Shown here piece after piece: positions 33,442-43,108 of a DNA stretch of 43,402 nt. The notes under the pieces are model-generated. The model searched no databases, was not told where the DNA came from, and saw only the letters and a list, made by a program, of their open reading frames with translations. The DNA comes from UBA6165 sp044233745 (lineage in GTDB: Bacteria; Bacteroidota; Bacteroidia; Flavobacteriales_D; Crocinitomicaceae), in contig JBIIJN010000014.1 of NCBI GenBank assembly GCA_044233745.1, forward strand, positions 1 through 43,402, given 5' to 3'. Position 1 is the first letter of the stretch. Each line of letters begins with the position of its first letter. The position numbers and the translations under genes are program-made.

Positions 33442-36400
33442 TGATATCATTTTTTATTTTTTTCAAAGCAGGCTCAACATCCTTAGGTTCAGGGGTTTTC
33501 CCTTTAAAAACCAAATGAAGAAAACGAAGGAAATCGTTACCAAATAAAATTGCCGCTGGGAAAAACAGCAAAATCATTATAGTGCCAAACATCACGCCAA
33601 ATGCAATAGAAACAGCCATCGGAATGAGGAACTGAGCCTGCATCGATGTTTCAGAAATGAGCGGTAAGAGACCCGCCACTGTGGTAACGGTGGTCAACAA
33701 AATTGGTCTGAATCTCGATTTAGCAGCCTCTAGAGCAGCCTCCTTTATACTCATTCCTTGCTTTAAGACATCATTATACCGGTCCATAAACACAATACTA
33801 TCATTCACCAAAACACCCAACAAACCAATCATACCGAAAGCACTTAGGAGTGAAACTGGTATGCCCACGAATCCGTGACCAATTACGGCCCCCGCGATGC
33901 CCACAGGCAAAACCAAGAAAATCAAAAGCGCTTGATACAAAGATTTGAAGTGAAGCATGATAATGATAATCATGATAATGAGCACAATCAAAGTCATCGA
34001 CATCATGGAATCACCGCTTTTCTTGCTGCGTTCGGCTTGACCAAGTGCCACAACATCTACGCTTGGAAACATTTGTTTCAAAGTTGGAATAATCTCCGAA
34101 GATATATACTGATTCACTTCACCCGTCAAATCTGGATTGCGCACATCGCCAGAAATAGTTACCAAACGCATACCATCGCGTCGTTTTAGATTTTCGTATC
34201 CACGTCCGATGGTATAATCTGCCACTTCGCGCAGGGGAATTTCCATACCTTGAGCCGTTTTGATGCGCATATTTTGCACATCAGAAACAGAAGATCGATC
34301 GGCACGCGGGTAACGCAACCACAATTTGACCTCATCTGTGCCTTTGATGAGGCGTTGCACTTCTTGACCAAAAAATCCTTGTCGAACTTGATTCAAAATA
34401 TCAGAACGCGTTAGACCATACATTTCTGCTAAAGGCTTCATGTCCAGATACATTTCTTTTCGTCCTGGCGTTTGATCATCCATTACGTTAATCGATTCTG
34501 GATGTTTGTTCAACTCCTCTTTGAAATATTTGTTCGCTGCTTTCAATGCTGCTTCATCGGTAGAACTTAAACCATAGGCCACAGGTTTTCCCCAGCGACT
34601 CATGCCCGTTACAACAAATTCTGAAGAAACTCGAACGGCATCTGTTTCCTCCAAACGATCGATTAATCCGTTCATAAATTCTTGAATAGAAGCTTTTTTA
34701 CCTTCTGCGTCGCAAAAAATCTGGATGTTCGCCACATGGTTTCCAACCTGACCGATATTCTGTGTCCACCCAACAAACGTTACATAATCGCGCATCAAAG
34801 TGTCGCCCGTCTCGTCAATAATTCGTTGATTTTCTGCATACACAGCATCCATAGCCACATCGATAAATTCATGGGCTACGCGTTTGTTTTCACCTGGTTC
34901 GTAGGCCACCTCAATGGTAAACATATCTGGTTCAATGTTTGGGAAAAAGGTGAATCCAATTCTACCCGAACCCAAGTTCCAAAAACCATAAATCACAAAA
35001 ATCAATGGAAAGAAAACAAACAACCTATAAATTTTGCCTGATGAGATAAAATTTACCGTAGTACCAATGAAATAATCTTTGAAAAAAGTAATCATCACAT
35101 CAGCCACTTTACGGGTGTATCCTTCAATTTGCGATTTGTTGAAGCCTAAGAAAATCATTACAATGGCCAAAATCAAAATGGCAAACGGGAATAGAACCGT
35201 TGCTGCAGTAGGATTTTCAGGAATCAAACCTGTGCCAAAGAAAATCAGGCCGAAACCTCCTAACATTATAAGCAAACCAATATACCAAGGCCACTGCCCC
35301 ACTTTTTCTTCGCTGAGAATTTTCTTACTCGCCAAGTGCGACGGCAACACAAAAAATGCTTCAAACAAAGAAAAAACCAAACAAGCAATTACGACAATAG
35401 CCATTTCGCGCATCATTTCCATGCCTTCAATGAAAAGCAGTAATGAAAAAGCCACAATTGTTGTAAGTACCGAAGTGAAAACAGACTTCAAAACTTCTAA
35501 AGTTCCTTCGAGTGCTGCCTTAGGCGCAGACTTGCCTTGTTCGTAATGCGTGAAAACATTTTCGGCAATTACAATACCATCATCCACCAATATACCCACT
35601 ACGAGGATCATCCCAAACAAAGTTATCATGTTGATGGTGATGCCAAATGACAAGCCCAAGATGAACATGCCCAAAAAGGAGAAGGGAATCCCGAAAGCCA
35701 CCCATGCTGACAGCTTCAAATTTAAAAACAAACCTAAAGCCACAAGCACGAGGATAAGACCCACTTTACCATTGGCAGTGAGTAGGTCAATGCGCTCTGA
35801 CAACATTTCATCGAAGGCAAAAAGCACATTGATTTTATAATCTGGCTCTGTTTCGTTGAATTTTTCTGCGTATTTTTTTACCGTTTGAGCAATGGATCGC
35901 AAATCTTGGTCAGTTGTTTTTTCGAGATTAAAAATCACAGTGGGCTTACCATTGAATCGGGCCAACTCACTGTTTTCGTTCAATTCGAATCGAACATCAG
36001 CCACATCTTTAAGAAGGAGACTTTGTCCGCCTTGCACGCCACGAATTACGATTTGTCCTAATTCTTCAGCATTCGTGGTGCGGGATGAACTTCTAATTAT
36101 AATTTCTTTATCTGAACCGCGGATAATACCGGCTGTGAGGTCGATATTTTTCGATGCAATGGCTCTTGAAATTTCGTCGAACGTGATTCCATAGCGCAAC
36201 AAATCTGATTCTCGAACCTCAACCACGAGTTCAACTTCTGGGAACACATCTTTCCGAATTTGCGTCACCGTTTTTGAATTGAGCAACTCATTTTCAACAT
36301 CTTGCGCCTTCATGCGAAGATCCATCAAGCTCAGAGATTCATTATTCAAGCTAATGCCAATCACCATTACTGTGCTGGCCATACCCCCAGTTTTCAATCG

Positions 36401-36787
36401 CTTGATGATGGGCTTTTCGGCACCTTGAGGAAAAGAATTGATGGAGTTTATAGCATTTTCGACATCCGAAAGCAACTCATCCATATCGGCATTTTGGTAG
36501 GCCTCAATGGAAATAGAACACATGTTTTCTGAAGATGTAGTAGCGATATGCTCAATGTCTTTTAAACCTTTTACGGCTTGTTCAATTTTGATAGCCACGC
36601 CCTCTTCCATTTCCTCTGGAGAAGCACCTGGGTACATAACCGAAATCTGTATGCGCATCGGATCCAACTCAGGAAAGAACGAACTTTTCATGTTGAGCAA
36701 AGACCAGAAACCAAACAAACTGATGATTACAATGAATGCATTGGTCCAAATAGGATATTTAATGAAAAAACCAATTAAATTTCTCAT
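33428..36787 (-). CDS. RND efflux pump, inner-membrane permease
   Basis: A 1119-residue resistance-nodulation-division permease powered by proton influx. It contains the duplicated fold: TM1 (~12-32), a periplasmic loop with MYPGASPEEMEEGV, TM2-6 including the proton-relay pair DD in VGILVDDGIVIAENV (~402-403), TM7 (~587-605) and a second periplasmic loop, with LVNDSIVFMDRYND in the C-terminal half. The hydrophobic stretch ~499-550, between TM6 and TM7, contains two additional membrane-like segments. The ATG at 36787 is preferred over the TTG two codons earlier. It follows the adaptor by 6 bases. Substrates are unknown. Confidence 0.94.
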   Translation of the reverse strand: MRNLIGFFIKYPIWTNAFIVIISLFGFWSLLNMKSSFFPELDPMRIQISVMYPGASPEEMEEGVAIKIEQAVKGLKDIEHIATTSSENMCSISIEAYQNADMDELLSDVENAINSINSFPQGAEKPIIKRLKTGGMASTVMVIGISLNNESLSLMDLRMKAQDVENELLNSKTVTQIRKDVFPEVELVVEVRESDLLRYGITFDEISRAIASKNIDLTAGIIRGSDKEIIIRSSSRTTNAEELGQIVIRGVQGGQSLLLKDVADVRFELNENSELARFNGKPTVIFNLEKTTDQDLRSIAQTVKKYAEKFNETEPDYKINVLFAFDEMLSERIDLLTANGKVGLILVLVALGLFLNLKLSAWVAFGIPFSFLGMFILGLSFGITINMITLFGMILVVGILVDDGIVIAENVFTHYEQGKSAPKAALEGTLEVLKSVFTSVLTTIVAFSLLLFIEGMEMMREMAIVVIACLVFSLFEAFFVLPSHLASKKILSEEKVGQWPWYIGLLIMLGGFGLIFFGTGLIPENPTAATVLFPFAILILAIVMIFLGFNKSQIEGYTRKVADVMITFFKDYFIGTTVNFISSGKIYRLFVFFPLIFVIYGFWNLGSGRIGFTFFPNIEPDMFTIEVAYEPGENKRVAHEFIDVAMDAVYAENQRIIDETGDTLMRDYVTFVGWTQNIGQVGNHVANIQIFCDAEGKKASIQEFMNGLIDRLEETDAVRVSSEFVVTGMSRWGKPVAYGLSSTDEAALKAANKYFKEELNKHPESINVMDDQTPGRKEMYLDMKPLAEMYGLTRSDILNQVRQGFFGQEVQRLIKGTDEVKLWLRYPRADRSSVSDVQNMRIKTAQGMEIPLREVADYTIGRGYENLKRRDGMRLVTISGDVRNPDLTGEVNQYISSEIIPTLKQMFPSVDVVALGQAERSKKSGDSMMSMTLIVLIIMIIIIMLHFKSLYQALLIFLVLPVGIAGAVIGHGFVGIPVSLLSAFGMIGLLGVLVNDSIVFMDRYNDVLKQGMSIKEAALEAAKSRFRPILLTTVTTVAGLLPLISETSMQAQFLIPMAVSIAFGVMFGTIMILLFFPAAILFGNDFLRFLHLVFKGKTPEPKDVEPALKKIKNDINEVQ

Positions 36788-36793
36788 AACCAA

Positions 36794-37909
36794 TTATTTA
36801 GGAATACCAACAACCTTGGCGCTGTCTGCAATAGACTCGGATGAATTGATAAGCACCTGCATATTCTTGTTAAGTCCGCGCACCAATAAAGTATCCGGGA
36901 AGGAAGCAACAATTTCAATTGGCACCTGTACAATTGAACTGTCGCGAATGATTCGAACTGCGTTGTTTTTCACGGCCAAATATGGCAGAGCCATTACCTC
37001 TTCATACGATTCTTTGTTGAGTTTGATGTGCACATACATGCCGTTGTACAAAACAGTTCCACCTGTTGCCGCGATGCTAAAAAAGACATCGAGCGACTGT
37101 GTCATTTTATTCACCACATCAGAAATACGAACCAAAGTTGCCACACCTACTTTTTTACCAGTAACGTCGTAAACATCCACTTTTCCCTTTTGTTGGTAGA
37201 GCGCCAATTCTTCCATGCGAATAGGAATTTTCAACTCATAATCTCCTGTTCTCAGTGCAGAGGCGATGCGAACTCCTGGGTTGATTATGGAGCCTGGTTC
37301 AAGATATACATCGGTTACGGTGCCTGAAAATGGTGCGTAGTATTTGTGTTTTTCTAATCGCAATTCTTGGCTTTTGATGTTGTTGAATTCTGCGAATATG
37401 TTGCGTTGATTGAGCAGTAAATTCAATTTTCTGGAATTCACTGCAGGCAAATTTTGTAAAGGTTTGTTGATGTCGATACCAGACAAATAGCTATCCCATG
37501 CCGCAAATTCTTCTGGGAAATCAAGTTTGATGTCGGGCATAACCTGTACCAAAAGCGTAATAAAAGTGCTCTTTCTGGCGCTCAAGGCATATTTGGCCTC
37601 CTCGGCATCCACTTCAAAGAGGAGTTGACCTTTAGAAAAGCGAACACCTGGTTTCAGGCGGATTGAACCTTCTTTTAATTTGCCTGAAACTTCAAAAGCG
37701 ATGTCGAGCGTTTGTCCGGCATTTAACTGCCCATATGCTTCAAGGAAAAAAGTGCGCATTTTATTTTCTACTTCCAAAACTGGCACGTAAACCAGATCAC
37801 TGACTTCACGTGATTCCTTGGTAACTGTTTCTTTTGCTCTTGTGCAATAATGCAGGCCAGCCAAAAGCAACAAAACAAAAGCGATTATGACGATTGTATT
37901 TAATTTCAT
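36794..37909 (-). CDS. RND efflux periplasmic adaptor (membrane fusion protein)
   Basis: A 371-residue adaptor linking the pump to TolC. It has an N-terminal membrane segment (~5-20), a first half-lipoyl motif (GSIRLKPGVRFSKGQLLFEVD, ~76-96), a short helical hairpin, and the second half-lipoyl motif (YYAPFSGTVTDVYLEPGSIINPGV) before the beta-barrel and membrane-proximal domains. The Cys near residue 22 is in no good lipobox, so it may be anchored by the uncleaved helix. It is first in the efflux operon. Confidence 0.92.
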   Translation of the reverse strand: MKLNTIVIIAFVLLLLAGLHYCTRAKETVTKESREVSDLVYVPVLEVENKMRTFFLEAYGQLNAGQTLDIAFEVSGKLKEGSIRLKPGVRFSKGQLLFEVDAEEAKYALSARKSTFITLLVQVMPDIKLDFPEEFAAWDSYLSGIDINKPLQNLPAVNSRKLNLLLNQRNIFAEFNNIKSQELRLEKHKYYAPFSGTVTDVYLEPGSIINPGVRIASALRTGDYELKIPIRMEELALYQQKGKVDVYDVTGKKVGVATLVRISDVVNKMTQSLDVFFSIAATGGTVLYNGMYVHIKLNKESYEEVMALPYLAVKNNAVRIIRDSSIVQVPIEIVASFPDTLLVRGLNKNMQVLINSSESIADSAKVVGIPK

Positions 37910-37950
37910 GATGATCGATGTTCAATTTTTCTAACTACAATTTGAGCATG

Positions 37951-37977
37951 CAAATTTAGATACGGAAAGCCGCACAA
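37951..37977 (-). promoter_or_regulatory. Possible promoter of the efflux operon
   Basis: Minus-strand TTG (37977-37975), 16 nt, TAAATTTG (37958-37951). The -7 box matches; the spacer is slightly short. It lies about 42 bases before the adaptor start. Confidence 0.4.
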
Positions 37978-38120
37978 TTTGGAGAAAGTGATGAGCGGTA
38001 TTTTTGGGCATGAAAAAAAATCTTACCCTTTTTTTTGGATAGATGAAATCTAATGATCGTATTGAAAACTGATCAAACAATGACTTTAATCACAAACTGA
38101 ATCTTTGAAAAACAAAGTAC

Positions 38121-38468
38121 TCACACCCTAAACTCATCATCCTGAGAAAAGTATTCAATGATGGCTTCTTTCATCAGGTGTTCTTGTTCGCGTTGTCCTA
38201 ATTCTGGTAGCGGTTTTTTAAGTTCAAAGTGGGGCCAGCCATCTTCGTCTCTACCCACAAATTCGTAATAGCCTGTTGGCATTAACACGGTGCAAATGGC
38301 CACGTGCATCAAATCCACTTTTTCGTCCTTTTTCAACTCTTTGTAGCCTTGACCAAGTTCTTGCACGCCAATCAAAAACAGAATCGATTGCACATCCAAA
38401 CCACCACCGAAGCGATCGTCTAGTTTCTTTACCAATTGTTGAAAACGAATTTCTATATCAAAGTCCAT
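38121..38468 (-). CDS. Conserved small protein of unknown function
   Basis: I do not recognise this 115-residue, acidic, cytoplasmic-looking protein. It lacks a signal peptide or membrane segment. A helical first half (DIEIRFQQLVKKLDDRFG, GVQELGQGYKELKKDEKVDLMHVAICTVL) is followed by a short beta-rich patch (YYEFVGRDEDGWPHFELKKPLP) and a C-terminal helix, consistent with a compact alpha/beta domain. It follows the T9SS-cargo gene after 9 bases on the same strand. A gap of 211 bases separates it from the efflux operon; I see no convincing terminator there. Confidence 0.7.
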   Translation of the reverse strand: MDFDIEIRFQQLVKKLDDRFGGGLDVQSILFLIGVQELGQGYKELKKDEKVDLMHVAICTVLMPTGYYEFVGRDEDGWPHFELKKPLPELGQREQEHLMKEAIIEYFSQDDEFRV

Positions 38469-38477
38469 AGTTGTTTT

Positions 38478-39935
38478 TTAATTTTTTTGAAAACGCAGCG
38501 CTTTCAATCCTTGATTGGTCTCCAAAACAAGTTGGTATTGCCCTGAAGATAAACTTGAAAAGTCCAACTCACTTTGGTAAATACCCGACATCACTTTTTG
38601 TCCCACGGCATCATACACAACAAAATTGGAGGCCTGAAGTTCATCTGGCAGCTGAATATTCACAACGTCATTGCTCGGATTGGGATAAAAGGAGAAACCG
38701 ATTTCTTCAAAACTGTCCAAAGCGAGAATAGAGGAATTGGTAACGGTTTCGAGGCTGGATACTTGATTATTCAATTTAATCAATACAACACTAGAACCAC
38801 CTATTTCTATACCAGGATCACTTGTTGAACCAACAATTGTAAAATAACCTGGGCTATCTATTGCCTTGATGATACTCTTTAAATGCACTTTTGATCCATA
38901 AACCGTATGGTTATATCCTACATAATCCAGATTAATATTGTAACCAAACAAAAATGCACGTGGACCATTATTAAACACAAAACTTGGATTTTTTGTCTCA
39001 ACCATACCAATCACATTATTGGTTTCAACCGCACACAAACCAACTGTAGATTCCAATACAGAATTTTCAAAATGTTGAATATATGTTGTGCCATCGGGCT
39101 GACACATAATTCTAAAAGGTCGGTAATTATTTTCCAAAAAAGGCGATGGTGTAAAATGACCATGAATGTAAATATGATTGTCAGTGCGCACAATGCCATG
39201 CACTTCACCTATCCCTTGCGCTGTTAGATAATCGATTCTGCTCCAAATAATATTACCATCAAAATCCAACCTTGTCATCCAAGCATTTGAATTCGTTTGA
39301 CCCCATTTGCCAGCAATCAAAACCGAATTTTGGTCGAACAAAGTGCATGCATGGGCTATATCATCGTCTGTACCCGCATAGGTCTGTTGCCAAACCGCAT
39401 CGCCATTTTGATCAGTGCGCACCACAAAAGCATCTTTTCCAGCATGTCCTTCGCCCTCAACTTCCCCTACCAATAATACGCCATTATCTGGAAGCAAAAC
39501 GGCATCCCATAGGTGTTCCCAGTTATTTGTTCCGTAGGTTTGTTGCCACTGAAATTCAAAGTTTTCGTTGAGTTTAATGAGGTAAAAATCAAAATTGGCA
39601 TTGTTTGAAAACGAATTGGAATAACCTGCAATCCAATAACCTTCGTTTTCTTTGTGCATCACTTTTACGCCGATATCCGAACGTTCACCTCCAAAAAAAT
39701 GAGCATTCATGAAATTACCCAATTTATCCACTTGCATCAATAAAACTTGATTCGGTGATTGACCGGAGCTGGAACTAGAGCCAACAATAACATACGACGA
39801 ATCGCTTTCCAATTGGATAACATCCATACCTGCGTCGTAGCCGTTGCCGCCGTAGGTTTTATAAAAAAACTCTTGTGATACTGCCCATGTCGTTAAGACC
39901 AAAAAACAGCCCAATGAAATTATTTTTGTTGCCAT
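38478..39935 (-). CDS. Secreted protein with T9SS type A sorting domain
   Basis: A 485-residue extracellular protein: signal peptide (~1-20, ending LTTWAVSQ), a repetitive beta-rich region of recurring units such as WQQTYGTNNWEHLWDAVL and WQQTYAGTDDDIAHACTL, each with DAF/DFYLIKL-type strands, consistent with a beta-propeller, and a C-terminal domain (~410-485) with GFSFYPNPSNDVVNIQLP and YQLVLETNQGLKALRFQK. The latter is the T9SS CTD-A, which directs crossing of the outer membrane and surface attachment. The start overlaps the barrel gene by 16 bases. Its target is unknown. Confidence 0.9.
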   Translation of the reverse strand: MATKIISLGCFLVLTTWAVSQEFFYKTYGGNGYDAGMDVIQLESDSSYVIVGSSSSSGQSPNQVLLMQVDKLGNFMNAHFFGGERSDIGVKVMHKENEGYWIAGYSNSFSNNANFDFYLIKLNENFEFQWQQTYGTNNWEHLWDAVLLPDNGVLLVGEVEGEGHAGKDAFVVRTDQNGDAVWQQTYAGTDDDIAHACTLFDQNSVLIAGKWGQTNSNAWMTRLDFDGNIIWSRIDYLTAQGIGEVHGIVRTDNHIYIHGHFTPSPFLENNYRPFRIMCQPDGTTYIQHFENSVLESTVGLCAVETNNVIGMVETKNPSFVFNNGPRAFLFGYNINLDYVGYNHTVYGSKVHLKSIIKAIDSPGYFTIVGSTSDPGIEIGGSSVVLIKLNNQVSSLETVTNSSILALDSFEEIGFSFYPNPSNDVVNIQLPDELQASNFVVYDAVGQKVMSGIYQSELDFSSLSSGQYQLVLETNQGLKALRFQKN

Positions 39936-41140
39936 GTGAGTCTAAATAAAAGTGAATGACCATAACCTTTGTTGACGAATGTGCCTAAAACATCCTGAGA
40001 ACTTAAGCCCATTCTAAATTGCCCCAGTTTAACGTCTGCATAGAAACCGATACGAGCACCACCAAATCCGCCATAACTGCCATGCAAACCTGCAGCAAAA
40101 ACGCGATTTGGTTGCCAATGAACACCAGCGAAGGCTTGAGGCAAATACATAATTTGTGTGTAAACATTCAAACCAAAAAAGCTTTGAAAAGTGTTGCTCG
40201 AATTACGATCTACGATTTTGGCAACTTGCAAAAACCCGGGCAGCCAAACGTTTTTACCGCCCGTTTGTCGAACCAAATTTAAGGTATCCGCCAAAGAAAA
40301 AGCTTCGTTGTTTGACAAATCTTGTATTTGATTGAGCGTGAAACCAGTATAGCGATAGTTGGTATCCACATCATAAGAAAAAGAGGCTCGATTGTAGCGA
40401 ACAAAGCCTACATTTTGCGCTGAGAGTTGAATCAAGACCTTATGTTTTCCAAGCACAACGGGCACCCGCATATCAACATCTATTGCTGCCCCAATACCAT
40501 TTGAAAATCCACCCAAACTATTTCCATTGTATGAACCAACCAAAATAAGATCGGTGGTGTCTTTATTGGAGTTTTGACGGAATACGCCATTCACCAGGTC
40601 CATACTCTGAAAACCAGCGCTGTTTACCAAACTCAAGGCAAAAGTGGAACGTGTTTTTTTGTCCAAAACACCAAAACCAATTTTCTGGTGACTCATTTGA
40701 AAAAATCTTGTATTCGTAAGGTCTATGGCTCCATCAAAGTTGGCATTGCCATTGGCCAAGAGTTTGAACAAATCTGAGGAGTAAGACGCAGCAAAATAAT
40801 TTTGATAGCCAGCCAAAACCACCAAACCGAACTCTTTCTTTTTGAAAAGATTTACGGTATAATCGGTATAAATCACATCTGAACTCAAAATGCCACCCGT
40901 TCGATTCATGCCATTGGCGCTGAGTATTTTGAATGAATTTGACTTCATTTCGTCTGAAATAAAACCACCAAAAAGTATCATTCGGCTGATGTCAGACCCC
41001 AAATGATTGGAATGAATTTGACCTGTTCCACTCCATACCAGTTCTCGCTTAATTGTGGTAGAATCGTGCCAAATGGGCAGGGTTTGTTGTGCGAAAGACA
41101 CAGTAACAAAAAAAGAAATCAAAACTGAAATATTGCGCAT
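39920..41140 (-). CDS. Predicted outer-membrane beta-barrel protein (DUF5723-like)
   Basis: A 406-residue protein with a signal peptide (~1-18, ending VSFAQQ) and an aromatic/glycine-rich amphipathic strand pattern ending in a terminal strand GHSLLFRLTW, typical of an outer-membrane barrel. It resembles the Bacteroidota DUF5723 group, although I cannot confirm that without a search. The gene overlaps the T9SS-sorted cargo by 16 bases, hinting that the two products work together at the cell surface. A TATCTTTG box lies 45-52 bases before the start. Confidence 0.7.
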   Translation of the reverse strand: MRNISVLISFFVTVSFAQQTLPIWHDSTTIKRELVWSGTGQIHSNHLGSDISRMILFGGFISDEMKSNSFKILSANGMNRTGGILSSDVIYTDYTVNLFKKKEFGLVVLAGYQNYFAASYSSDLFKLLANGNANFDGAIDLTNTRFFQMSHQKIGFGVLDKKTRSTFALSLVNSAGFQSMDLVNGVFRQNSNKDTTDLILVGSYNGNSLGGFSNGIGAAIDVDMRVPVVLGKHKVLIQLSAQNVGFVRYNRASFSYDVDTNYRYTGFTLNQIQDLSNNEAFSLADTLNLVRQTGGKNVWLPGFLQVAKIVDRNSSNTFQSFFGLNVYTQIMYLPQAFAGVHWQPNRVFAAGLHGSYGGFGGARIGFYADVKLGQFRMGLSSQDVLGTFVNKGYGHSLLFRLTWQQK

Positions 41141-41184
41141 GGTGTATGTGGGTTTTACTTCAAATCTGTTTTATGATCCGTTTG

Positions 41185-41192
41185 CAAAGATA
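41185..41192 (-). promoter_or_regulatory. Possible -7 element for the barrel/T9SS gene pair
   Basis: Minus-strand TATCTTTG (perfect TAnnTTTG). No TTG at the correct -33 distance. Confidence 0.4.
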
Positions 41193-41272
41193 ATGCTTCA
41201 AAAGAATAAATCGCCTTGCTTAACAATTGAGACGTTATAAAGCTTCCATCGGTTGGCAGCATGGTTTTCTGG

Positions 41273-43108
41273 TTAACGAAGCCCTTCATAAACGGTCAGC
41301 TTAAAATTATCAACTTTAAATGCGCCTTGACCTGCCAGCCAAGCAAAAATTTGAATTTCGTCGCGTTTCATATTGCGCACATCAGCGGAATAAAAAACAT
41401 GTTCCACTTTGATCCATGACTTTGTCTGTAATTTTTCATGCTCATCAAGGTGAAGATATTGGTCGTAATATGGCTTTCCTCGGTGACGCATTTTAAACAC
41501 AATTCTTGGCAAAACTTCTTTGACATCACCCATGCAAAAAACCCAAGCCTCCAGTTTGAAAATCACATTTTTCTTCGTAGTGATTTCAGGATATTTCAAG
41601 ACAATATCTTTAGAATATATTTGATTGTCGTTGACCCAAACACCTTCAGGTTCTTGCTCAGAATCCCATTCCACGAGCGCCCAAGAATCTGATTGAAACG
41701 AAAAGCGAAACTGCTTGGCTACGGTCAATTTATCCATTTCATTTTCCAATCTATATTCGGCTGGCACATCTTTGTTAACAAGTAACAAGTCTTCAAAATT
41801 GACCACGGCCTGGGTTCTCATGAAATGAGCCCAGTAGGCATCTTTGGTCATGCGGGAAGGATGAATTAAACCCTTGTGCAACTGCCAAGTTTGAAATTGG
41901 TTGAGGCCGATGAGCAAAAGCATGATCGAAAAAACAGAAGTTTTTAACCACAATTTCTGGCTGAAAATAAATTTCAAGAAAAAGCCAAATGGGATTAGCA
42001 AAACAAGATAGGATTGCACCAAAGCACGTTGACCAAATGATTCAGCATACCACCAACATGTCCATGAAGAAAGCACGTAAATATTGAGAATAGTGAAGAA
42101 AAATAGTGCCAAAAGCACGACATGTCTTTGTTTCCACATGAGCCAAAATCCAAAAAAACTGAAAACGAAAATCGGCGTGTAAACCAACCAACCCTTTCTG
42201 GCACTAAATAAAAAATCCACGGTATGCGGACTCAGAAAATCAAAGCCTTCGCCAGCATTGTTGTATGCATCAACGAAAAAATGACCCGTTGCCAGTTTGT
42301 AATAAACCAATTGAACTGCGCCAAGCAAAAACACCACAATGGCTATTGTGAGGATTTGTTTTTTGTGCGCTTTGATGAGTTGCCATTTCTGCAGCAACGA
42401 TTCTTTGTTGGTCACCTGCCAAAACAAAGGAATCAATACAGTCAAAATTTCTGTAGCTCGTATTAAAGAAGCTAGACCTATAGACAAACCCAACAGGACA
42501 CTGGTTTTAATACTTGGCTGCTTGTGCCATCGGATTGTAAACCACAAAATCAAGGCATAAAACAAAAACAAATGTCCATGCGGCATGGCAATCATTGTGG
42601 TGGTCGTGAAAAAGAAATTGGTGCCCGCAAATAGGATTACCAAAAGCAATGCTGCAATTTTCTCAGAGAAAAAATGAAGCAATACTTTTCTTGCCATCCA
42701 TAAACCGAGCAACACATAAAAACAATGCCCTGCAATAATCGACCATTGATATGGCATAGAAAAACCATCTTGTGCGTAACCAAATAAAGGAGCAAGCCAA
42801 TGGCCAATGAAAAAAAATGGCGCATATATTATTGCAAAACCGATTGGATATTTGATGACCTGATTGCCCGTGTCGGCATACCAAAACTGGTAATAAGAAG
42901 GTGTGGAATTGTATTGTTCATTCAAGCGCTCGATCCACGTCCAATCCGTCAGAAAAGGGTCTTTGTATATAAAATTGGCAGGGAGATGTAGGTAGGCGCC
43001 ATATACATCCCAAGAAAGAACATTGTTGGGAAAATGGTTCGCTAATTCCCAAAAAAACCAGATGGAAATAAAAAGTAGGACATACCTGGATATGTTTTTC
43101 AACAACAT
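41273..43108 (-). CDS. PMT-like integral membrane glycosyltransferase with a soluble C-terminal domain
   Basis: A 611-residue protein. The first ~450 residues hold about 10-12 membrane helices with a first loop (NVLSWDVYGAYLHLPANFIYKDP) carrying an acidic residue after TM1, as in the GT-C mannosyltransferase/ArnT superfamily that use polyprenyl-phosphate sugars. The last ~140 residues (from FRFSFQSDSWALVEWD to the end) form a soluble beta-rich domain ending in WIKVEHVFYSADV...VDNFKLTVYE, reminiscent of jelly-roll carbohydrate-binding modules. The start codon overlaps the stop of the upstream gene (TGATG), so they are co-translated. Acceptor is unknown. Confidence 0.8.
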   Translation of the reverse strand: MLLKNISRYVLLFISIWFFWELANHFPNNVLSWDVYGAYLHLPANFIYKDPFLTDWTWIERLNEQYNSTPSYYQFWYADTGNQVIKYPIGFAIIYAPFFFIGHWLAPLFGYAQDGFSMPYQWSIIAGHCFYVLLGLWMARKVLLHFFSEKIAALLLVILFAGTNFFFTTTTMIAMPHGHLFLFYALILWFTIRWHKQPSIKTSVLLGLSIGLASLIRATEILTVLIPLFWQVTNKESLLQKWQLIKAHKKQILTIAIVVFLLGAVQLVYYKLATGHFFVDAYNNAGEGFDFLSPHTVDFLFSARKGWLVYTPIFVFSFFGFWLMWKQRHVVLLALFFFTILNIYVLSSWTCWWYAESFGQRALVQSYLVLLIPFGFFLKFIFSQKLWLKTSVFSIMLLLIGLNQFQTWQLHKGLIHPSRMTKDAYWAHFMRTQAVVNFEDLLLVNKDVPAEYRLENEMDKLTVAKQFRFSFQSDSWALVEWDSEQEPEGVWVNDNQIYSKDIVLKYPEITTKKNVIFKLEAWVFCMGDVKEVLPRIVFKMRHRGKPYYDQYLHLDEHEKLQTKSWIKVEHVFYSADVRNMKRDEIQIFAWLAGQGAFKVDNFKLTVYEGLR

